Positions 57,001-64,000 of a stretch of DNA of 64,000 nucleotides are shown here, piece by piece. Under the pieces are notes generated by a model that was given only the letters and a program-made list of their open reading frames with translations, had not been told where the DNA came from and ran no database searches. Position 1 is the stretch's first letter. Each line of letters starts with the position of its first letter. The position numbers and the translations under genes are program-made. Origin of the DNA: Hydrangea macrophylla (taxonomy: Eukaryota > Streptophyta > Magnoliopsida > Cornales > Hydrangeaceae); NCBI GenBank assembly GCA_033977485.1, contig CM066988.1, positions 72,159,169-72,223,168 on the forward strand, written 5' to 3'.

Positions 57001-57577
57001 GGTTCCCGGTTCCCTTCTTCTTTCTTTCTTTTTTTTTTTGAATTTGAATTTCATAAATGGCCTTGGGAGTCTTCTACCCCTTGAAATTCAAGTGAATCTC
57101 AACCGTTGCTTGTCTTTATGGTTGATAAATCTCAGCCCTTCTTTGTCTTCTCCTCGAATGAAGACAAACCCCTTCCTCCCTTATTATATAGATTAACGTT
57201 GTTGTTCATTTTAGTGACGAATTTTTTTGTTGCTAAAAAGTCCAGTCGGTCCCACACCTGAGACTGCCTCCATATGTATATATATATATCTATATAGTAA
57301 AAATATAGAGTTCTTGCAGTGACAATAACAGTGATTCCACATTGCAGTGACAATAACAGTGACAATGACAGTGATTCCTCATGTAGTGCACATTGCCTAA
57401 CCTATTTTTGTAAAAATTTATAGAAAATTTTCATAAATAGACTACATTGAACCTAAACTTAAATTATAACGACCAAATTGACAAAATTGAAACTGCATAA
57501 ACCAAAATAAAATGACACTCAAACTACAAAAGTGTAAAGTGTAATTTACCCTTGTTTGCTTATAATTTGCGCGGGCG

Positions 57578-58671
57578 TGCCAGAACCAATAGGTGGTTCG
57601 GTGTGTGTGTAATCGTGCAAACTAATTTCCTATATCGCTTGAGTGAGTGATACTCAAGGCTTTATGATCTAACTTCTAAACAGGGTGATTGTGTATAGTG
57701 GGTAGGAAAGTACCCTCACTGAAAGTCCTTTAGCAGTACTGAAGCGCACAAGCTAAAATGTATCAAGTTTAACAGGTAAACAAAATCACAAACGGTTTAA
57801 TAAAAACAGATTTTTATTAAATGTTTGGAAAGACTAAATAGATCTTAGGAACACCAAAAAAAGCTGAATATTCAAAAGAACAAAAAGAGAAATAACAAAA
57901 GGACAGACCTAATTGCTATTAACGATTGAAAAAGCAAAGACTTAAGAACGCTTTGAATGCTTCAAATATGCTGAATATTCTGAATGTTGTGTATGCTGTT
58001 TTGAGAGAGACGCGGAGTCCTTTGCTTGGATGGCATGCCGCTTATTTATAGAGGCCTTATACATCTTCTACTTGGACAGTGATTCCTTATCTTGCGCCCC
58101 ACGCTGCATAATTGATTGGCTGATTGAAGCCCGTCCTTATCTATGACTCAATTGAATCAATCCCTTTAATTTAGGGATCAGACGCATCAATCCAGCTGGC
58201 AACGAACAGATCCTTTCCTAAACGGACTCTTGTTTCTATAACTTCTCAGAGCTGACGCCATCCTGCCAACCGTGGATTAGCACCGCCTCTCCTTCAGTCC
58301 ATCGGCCTCGTCACTGATTCTCCTGGATGAATCAGGCTCTACCTGTTTCCGTACCCGATTTCCTTTCTTTAACCGCCCACGTCCAATCGGACTGTTACTT
58401 TCATTTTTCATTACATAGTGTCCGATTAGGCTTTCCATCTTATATCATCGGGCTGTCAACACACTGGGTTATGCCTCCCCCAAAGCCCGATGATCCTTAC
58501 CCATATTTAATCCTTCAACCCGGGCTCTGCTCACTTTACCTAACATCTATCATCGGTCTCGCGGCTATACCCGAGTCTGATGAGTCACTGCTTGCTTAGC
58601 CCGACCTCTCCTTCATTCCCTTCCACTTAAATCGGGCTCAAAAACCCAGTGACGGTTTTTGGGTACAAACA
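57578..58671 (-). repeat. 3' LTR of Tat element
   Basis: On the minus strand it starts TGTTTGTACCCAAAAACCGT next to the polypurine tract and probably ends GGTTCTGGCA at 57578. A minus-strand TATA box (CTATAAATAAGC) is at about 58030-58041. The left edge is set by TG/CA only. Confidence 0.65.
58030..58041 (-). promoter_or_regulatory. LTR TATA box
   Basis: CTATAAATAAGC on the minus strand inside the 3' LTR. Confidence 0.55.
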
Positions 58672-58688
58672 ATTGCCCCCCAAAAGGT
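58672..58688 (-). other. Polypurine tract
   Basis: The minus strand CCTTTTGGGGGGCAAT abuts the LTR start. It fixes the minus orientation of the element and places the plus-strand ORF inside it. Confidence 0.75.
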
Positions 58689-58814
58689 CATATCAAACGT
58701 CCCGCCTTGATTGATGTGACGTTTTGAATTTTAAACTGGCCACGCATCAAGCATGGAGCACCTGTCAGATTATGGAGAATCCCGCCAGTCATGCCCCATT
58801 TAATGCTTCATGAT

Positions 58815-58968
58815 TACAACGTTATAATATTTAAACAGCCAGTCTTTCCAAAAAATCCTTACCACGCCCATTTGCATTCTTACTCTCTCTCTCTATAATT
58901 CAAGCAAAATCAGAACTTCTCTTTCTAGACCTCCTTTTTTTCCGGCGATTTTTCTACTCTCCACAGAC
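58815..58968 (+). promoter_or_regulatory. Putative promoter and leader of the antisense ORF
   Basis: A TATA-like TTATAATATTTAAAC lies about 145 bp upstream of the ATG, followed by a CT-rich leader (58885-58965) like many plant 5' UTRs. The ORF's transcription would start inside the element, just downstream of the polypurine tract and 3' LTR in plus coordinates. Inference from position. Confidence 0.4.
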
Positions 58969-61900
58969 ATGGCTCCTAAAACCGCTCCGGCAACTTCCAA
59001 AGGAAAGAAAACCTTCATAGATGCACCTCAACCACAAAACCGATGCAGGGAGCTTAGGGCCCTAGCAAAAGCTCATGCTGCTGACATCTCCACCGATTAC
59101 CTCACCCCCTACAGCTCCTCTGATGGCTCTCCCGTCGCACCGGGCTTAGGAGCGGCGTTTCTTGGCCGGCCTCCGGCGGCTTTTCTTCCCTTTTTCCCGC
59201 CGGTTGAGAATGAAGCATTCCTTCAAGTCCCTGCTCACTGGAACAAAGTTCAGACTGCTAATCAGCCTATTCGGGGATGGCCAACTCCCGCCGCAGACTG
59301 GGACAAATGGGTTGCCAGGGTTTCAGCCTCTAAGGCCGGTGTCTGGAAACAAACGGGCATTTATGATGCCATAATGCTCAATCGGTCTAGAATAGAGATA
59401 GACCAACCTCTTCTTCTTTCTGCTCTACTATTCTGGTCTTCATCTTGTAATGGCTTCTTGTTCCGTTGCGGACCAATGGCTCCCACCATTAAAGACATAA
59501 GCTACCTGCTTGGTTTTCGCCCCCATGGACAAGAGATCGTTCCCGGACTCGACGTTGGAACGGCCAGCTTTGCCTACCCTCAACAAGAAATTATCAGGGA
59601 TGGGGCCGTTTCATTCAGACCGATTACAACCTTTGGAGGCTTTCTCACTGCTTGCATTGGGGCAGACGAGACAAAAGTGTCCGATGCAGAACACACTGCC
59701 TTCCTCATCTATTGGCTCAATAAATTTCTCTTCTGCTCGGCCAGTCAAGCCATTACTAAAGAATACACAACCTTGGCCTTGGCTCTTGCATCGGGGCAAT
59801 CCCTGGCCATGGCTATGTTTGTTTGGGCGCACTTGGTCCGAGGCATAACAGATTTTGTCCATTCGGGCTTCGGAGCTGGTGGGAGTCCGATATGGATTCT
59901 CCAGCTGTGGCTCCATTCTTATTTTTCGGAGTTTCAACCCATTATCCGTCAAGCGGCCGATATTCCAATTTCCGCTATCCAGTTTATGGACGTAACTCCT
60001 TCCTCACACTCCTTCGAGGAGTGTTTTACTTTCTTCTATGAAGTTTGCTCTGCCCGGGATACCAATCTCTTCACCCCATTCTTTTCACTTCAATTCTCTT
60101 CTTTTCTTCAACTTTCCAATAATCCTTCCAACTGGGGTTCGGGCACCCAGTCCACTTATAATGAAATTTTCTCTAGCTACCTAGTAGCTAGAGACATTAT
60201 TTTTAGCCCGAGTATTCCATCGGCCAATAATAAATGCGGGGCCGAATATTATTTCGCTCCTCTTTACGCCCGCCAATTCGGGCTTACACAACTCGTGCCC
60301 GTTCCCCCTGGCATTACTGTCAATGTAGACTGGGTGGGACGCGGCCTCATTGTTAATGATGGGCAAGTGAAGAAAATAAAAGAAAGGTCGGACCGGCTCA
60401 AGGGGGCGTTCAATTTCACACCCTTCTCTGCCCGGCCCATAGTGTCAGAGGAATTCACCCAGTGGTGGGGTGATCGGGCACGCACCATATTTTCAAGCAC
60501 TGCTGCTGAGGCCCTGGTGCCTTTTACTGCGACATCGGCCACTGGGGCCGATGGTCCTGTCCCGACAGCGGCTCCAGCCAGACGCAAGCAAGTAGCCAAG
60601 AGACCGGCCAGAAAGCCAGCTACGGGCAAAGGTCCATCTCAGAAGAAACAAAAAACAACATCGGCCTCTACGCAGGTTATTTTCCACCATTCTAGCTGTT
60701 AAGCCCGATTTTACCTGTTCAGTATTAATTTTTTTATTCTGTTTTGCAGCTTGCTGACGAAGACTCCGGAGAGGATCCGCTCCCAACTCCAACTCCAACT
60801 CATACTCTTCCTCAAACCCTTCCTACATCACCGGCGTCTGCAGCGGCCTATTTGGAATTGGTCGCCGTAAGGGTGATGCCACTTCACATCGCGCGTCCCC
60901 TAACTCCTTCAAGCGGAGATGAAGACCTTGCTTCTTCTGTTCAAGCTCCTGAGCAAGTCGTCCTCTCTTCTAGTACTAAGGACATGGCCGATGCTGGTGT
61001 TACTATAGGTGCAGCTGGGGAAGAAGTGGATTAGGCTGTCCCCCCTAAAGTTGGAAATCTCCTCGGGCAAGGGGAACCTCCTGCAGCCACCCGTTCTCGT
61101 GTTGACACAATAGTGGAATCGGTTGTGACCGAGGTCAACCCCCCTGATGAGTCTTCCATTGAGGCCGGTGTTGATAATCTCGGCATAGTCCCAGAGACCG
61201 AGGTCTTACAAGTGACAGCGGCCTCAATGAGCCCAAGAGAAGAGACCGGCCACGCTTCCTCCTAAGGGTTGGCTCAATCTCCAACCTCTTCGCAACCCAG
61301 TGAGGCCGAAGTTCGAGCAGCGCTCTCGGCCTCGCTTGATCCTCATACTCAGGTATTGAAGTGTACTTTTCCCTTCTCATTCATAAATATTTACACATCT
61401 ATCTGCTTACTTTCCTTGAACATGCCGATCCCCTATGTCCAGAGCCACACATTCCCTTTAATGACTTCTTCACCGGCCTGGATCTAGCCGCTTTTGACCT
61501 TGGCCCTCTTGAGGCCGAAGCTGTCTCACCTTCACGCCTCCAACAGGCTAAGGACCTCCTCTTCGGCCTTGCTGACCAGGAGCTTTCTAACCTTCCTGCC
61601 GCTGCTGATGTTGACACGGCCTTGAACACCCTGATGGCCGATCCCTCACTTTCAGACGGGCAGCGGTCCTTACTCCATGAGATACAAGAAAGACTCCCCA
61701 GTGCCCGTCTTGTGGATCGATCAACCTTGAAGATTCAGGCTGATGCAAAGCTTCACTTAGGCTCGCGGCAGAAGGCCTTGAAGTTTCAGGAGGGGGCCAA
61801 GGTTAAGTTTGAGGCGGGGAAGGCTTCTCGGGCTCAAATGCTTGCCCAATGTGAGGCCGAGGTTGTTACCAACAACGCCTCCATTGGGAAAATTGATGAG

Positions 61901-62074
61901 GCACTATCTTTACTCGGTGGCGATGCCAAAAAGTACAGTGATCAACTGCAAGCCAGTGTTCCGTTATCCCGGGCATGGGCCCAGAAGTTGGAGAAAGCAA
62001 AGCGAGATCGGACTGGTACCATCAAGACCTGGGAGGATCTGAAGGCTAGGCTTAGGAATTTTGGGTCGGCCTAG
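58969..62074 (+). CDS. Antisense accessory ORF with plant mobile domain, three exons
   Basis: Exon 1 (58969-60675, 569 codons, open throughout) starts MAPKTAPATSKGKKTFIDAP. It contains a plant mobile domain (aminotransferase-like, MAIN/MAIL1 type) at about residues 100-470: WVARVSASKAGVWKQTGIYD, ALLFWSSSCNGFLFRCGPMA then PTIKDISYLLGFRPHG, and AMFVWAHLVRGI. A basic, probably nuclear-targeting tail (RRKQVAKRPARK, then KGPSQKKQK) ends the exon. CAG/GTTATT and TTTTGCAG give an intron at 60676-60749. Exon 2 (60750-61352, 201 codons) is Pro/Ser/Thr-rich and has in-frame stops at 61032-61034 and 61263-61265. A second intron (about 61353-61444, GT..AG) leads to exon 3 (61445-62074, 209 codons plus stop), rich in Glu, Lys and Ala and probably coiled coil. 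All exon lengths are multiples of three. It is antisense to pol of the host element and converges on it with 110 bp between. In Arabidopsis, MAIN/MAIL1 proteins act in gene and transposon silencing; the role of this copy is unknown. Splice sites are inferred, and the stops suggest decay of exon 2 or use of exon 1 alone. Confidence 0.75.
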
Positions 62075-62184
62075 AGGCCGACTCCTTTTTTGTACTTTGT
62101 AAAGAATTTCTTTTTTTTCACATCATTTTTGTAAGTAAGCTGTGCTCAGCCTATTAATACAAAAACTATTTTTTTTTATCTAAA

Positions 62185-63528
62185 TCATTCGGGCTCAGAC
62201 TCATAATTTATCAACTGATCATATTCCAACCCAGGGTTAGGTTTATAATCCAGATCAATGGTTTCCCATAACGTAGGGTAATAAGACTTTAAATACTGAC
62301 CATTGATTAATCGGACATGAACAGTTCCATCTAAATCACGAAGCCTGTAAGCACCTCCTCTTTTGACTTGGTGGATAATGAACGGGCCTTCCCAATTGAC
62401 CGACCATTTACCATAGCGATTATCCTTGTCCCCAATTGGTAACACGGCCTTCCATACCAAATCATCAGTGCAAAAAGACTTCTCCTTCACCCTCTTGTTA
62501 TAAGCACGGGCTGCCCGTTGCTTCTGCACTTTTAATGAATCCAAAGCCATCAGCCTCATTTCATCAAGTCCTTCTAATTCAGCTATCATAGCCTCTGTGT
62601 ACTCAGCGGGCTCAAGCTGATTCTGTAAAGCCCTTCTAGCCGATCGGACTGTTACTTCCATAGGTAACATAGCATCATGTCCATAAGTCAGCATGAATGG
62701 TGTAACCCCAGTACTTGACCTTTTGGATGTCCAATAAGCCCATAACGCTTCGGACAAGAGCTTGTCCCACTCCCTAGGATTATCAAAAATCATTTTTTCA
62801 ATGATCCCTTTAAGGATTTTGTTAGTGAACTCAGCCTGACCATTAGCTTGAGCATAATAGGGCGTAGAATTAAGAATTTTGATTCCCCTACTTTCTGCAA
62901 AAGCCGATGTTTCCGCCCCAGTAAACACGGATCCTTGGTCGGCCGTGATCGTTTCTGGAAGGCCAAACCTATGGATAATGTGTTCCTCAATGAATTTGAT
63001 GACGGTGGCTTGTGTCACCGTTCTACAAGGTATAGCCTCGGCCCACTTGGTAAAGTAGTCCGTAGCCACTATAATGAAACAATGCTGGCCCGATGATGAT
63101 GGTAGGACTTTGCCAATTAAATACATCGCCCATCCTCTAAACGGCCATGGTTTGATTATGGGTTGCAACTCTTTGGCTGGCACATGCTGAATTGGACCAT
63201 GCTTCTGGCAAGCCTGACACCCTTTTGCATAACTGATACAATCTTTCAAAATGCCGGGCCAATAATAATTGTACCTTCTCAGTAACCACTTCATCTTGGT
63301 ACCGGCCTGATGTGCCCCACAAATACCTTCATGTACCTCGGCCATAACCTGCATGGCCCGCTTCTTCCCTAGACACCTCAAGACAACGTCGTCGTCGATT
63401 GGTTTCTTGAATAATTCTCCATCAAGTACCACGAATCGGACAGCAAACAACCTAACTTTTCGGTCTACCCTTACATTTGGGTGATTTAGGTATTCAATAA
63501 TGGGGATTCTCCAGTCGTCATCCTCCAT
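62185..63528 (-). CDS. Ty3/gypsy (Tat) integrase region of pol, intact frame
   Basis: 447 codons are open from MEDDDWRIPIIEYL to the pol stop. The HHCC zinc domain is EVHEGICGAHQAGTKMKWLL with CISYAKGCQACQKHG. The catalytic triad is visible: ATDYFTKWAEA (Asp), TADQGSVFTGAE (Asp) and NGQAEFTNKILKGI (Glu). TPFMLTYGHDAMLPMEV and a GPF-type module (VNWEGPFIIHQVKRGGAYRL) follow, and no chromodomain. It joins new DNA to chromosomal target sites as part of the pre-integration complex. The first Met is only the start of the open frame; in the element this part is released from the polyprotein. It overlaps the RNase H frame by 11 bases in another frame, so a frameshift separates the two in this copy. 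No lesion is visible in the integrase itself. Confidence 0.88.
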   Translation of the reverse strand: MEDDDWRIPIIEYLNHPNVRVDRKVRLFAVRFVVLDGELFKKPIDDDVVLRCLGKKRAMQVMAEVHEGICGAHQAGTKMKWLLRRYNYYWPGILKDCISYAKGCQACQKHGPIQHVPAKELQPIIKPWPFRGWAMYLIGKVLPSSSGQHCFIIVATDYFTKWAEAIPCRTVTQATVIKFIEEHIIHRFGLPETITADQGSVFTGAETSAFAESRGIKILNSTPYYAQANGQAEFTNKILKGIIEKMIFDNPREWDKLLSEALWAYWTSKRSSTGVTPFMLTYGHDAMLPMEVTVRSARRALQNQLEPAEYTEAMIAELEGLDEMRLMALDSLKVQKQRAARAYNKRVKEKSFCTDDLVWKAVLPIGDKDNRYGKWSVNWEGPFIIHQVKRGGAYRLRDLDGTVHVRLINGQYLKSYYPTLWETIDLDYKPNPGLEYDQLINYESEPE

Positions 63529-63961
63529 TAAGACCGAATTGGTAGTAGCGTACCAACCTCTCTTTGCAACGAACGGGAATGATCGAACATGAACAGAGAT
63601 TAGTTGGTCTTCTGGGCTCTTCTGAGAATGTGAGGCTGATCCTGTTTTTTGCCAACTTATCGGCCTCAGTATTCATGGTTCTTGGAATATAGCTCACGCT
63701 AATGTCATCAAATGCCTCCATGAGTTGAGTGGCAACTACGTGGAACGGGCATAGCTCCCAACTCCTTATCTGAAACTCCCCGGCTATCTGTACGATCACC
63801 AACCCTGAGTGTCCCTTTATATGCACGGACGATGCCCTCATTTCAAGGAGTATCTCCAGTCCGATGATAAGTGCTTCGTACTTGGCCTGATTATTAGTAC
63901 ATTTGAAATTGAGCCGAAAAAACATTTTTGTCTTTTTATACTTGGGTGATAAAATCACCAC
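63518..63961 (-). pseudogene. Tat-type second RNase H domain, catalytic residues changed
   Basis: Located between RT (off window) and integrase, as in Tat elements that carry an archaeal-type RNase H. Landmarks are CTNNQAKYEALIIGLEILLE, IKGHSGLVIVQIAGEF and PRTMNTEADKLAKN. In this fold the catalytic Glu lies in TNNxAEY; here it is Lys (AKY). The second Asp normally in KGDSQLV is His (KGHSGLV). The last Asp (EADKLA) is kept. The domain is therefore probably inactive, and its frame is offset from the integrase frame. The N-terminus continues past 63961 towards the right edge. Confidence 0.8.
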
Positions 63962-64000
63962 TCCTGCCCCAGCACCCTCTGCGTTTTTGGAACCGTCAAA

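Larger units (their letters stand above)
57578..64000 (-). mobile_element. Ty3/gypsy Tat-lineage retrotransposon, 3' part (runs off right edge)
   Basis: On the minus strand: archaeal-type RNase H (63961-63518), integrase (63528-62185), a 3.1-kb region carrying an antisense spliced ORF (58969-62074 on plus), polypurine tract (58672-58688) and 3' LTR (58671-57578). Second-type RNase H before integrase and extra ORFs between pol and the 3' LTR are features of the plant Tat group. RT and gag lie beyond the right edge. Confidence 0.87.

Noticed and set aside
52165..57195. Whole stretch as one Helitron or other large element (ends ..ATAACCCGTGG and CTCCCTTATTATATAG..)
   Set aside because: I found neither a TC..CTRR end with hairpin, nor inverted ends, nor a target duplication.
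58327..58599. 90-codon plus-strand frame before the mobile-domain ORF
   Set aside because: It lies within the 3' LTR and has no similarity I recognise.
59611..59952. Minus-strand frame of 113 codons
   Set aside because: It is a shadow of the conserved plant-mobile-domain exon on the plus strand.

Overview
This window looks like repeat-rich, gene-poor intergenic DNA from a flowering plant, probably a eudicot. The evidence is Ty1/copia, Ty3/gypsy, CACTA, Mutator-like, hAT and LINE elements nested in one another, plant-style introns, and a first exon of a plant oxidosqualene cyclase. I found no intact host gene, no tRNA or rRNA gene and no CRISPR array. Almost all coding sequence belongs to transposable elements, and most of it is broken by stops and frameshifts.

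Layout: 1-1612 is the 5' end of a minus-strand copia element that runs off the left edge. 3121-8590 is a complete but decayed minus-strand copia element with a 5-bp target duplication. 10345-10548 is an orphan exon 1 of a beta-amyrin-synthase-like gene. 11048-11539 is a hAT-type MITE with a perfect 8-bp target duplication. 12593-15195 holds LTR-like remnants. 15200-20662 is a 5'-truncated LINE split by a gag-only LTR element (16534-20411, target duplication atgcc). 22101-32430 is a 10.3-kb CACTA-type element (3-bp duplication gta) that contains a Mutator-like element (26881-32131) encoding a broken FAR1-type transposase.

32510-39876 is a plus-strand copia element inserted in a MITE. Its 5' LTR has largely been replaced by a copy of its own 3' flank. 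40211-46390 is a truncated plus-strand Ty3/gypsy element. Its long LTR carries two clusters of a CCAAT-palindrome (CCAATCGATTGG). A related, diverged LTR lies in inverted orientation at 46961-48626 with the same two-cluster layout. 48640-50800 is a Tnt1-like copia fragment (minus). 50945-57577 is mostly non-coding, with a foldback MITE and a GA-rich, telo-box-containing stretch like a plant 5' leader.

57578-64000 is the 3' part of a minus-strand Tat-lineage Ty3/gypsy element: RNase H and integrase on the minus strand, then an antisense three-exon ORF with a plant mobile domain on the plus strand, then the polypurine tract and 3' LTR. The exons of the antisense ORF join in phase, so it looks like a real spliced accessory gene carried by the element.

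The strongest candidates for unusual biology are the antisense plant-mobile-domain gene, the CCAAT-palindrome arrays conserved in two LTRs, and the patch-repaired 5' LTR.
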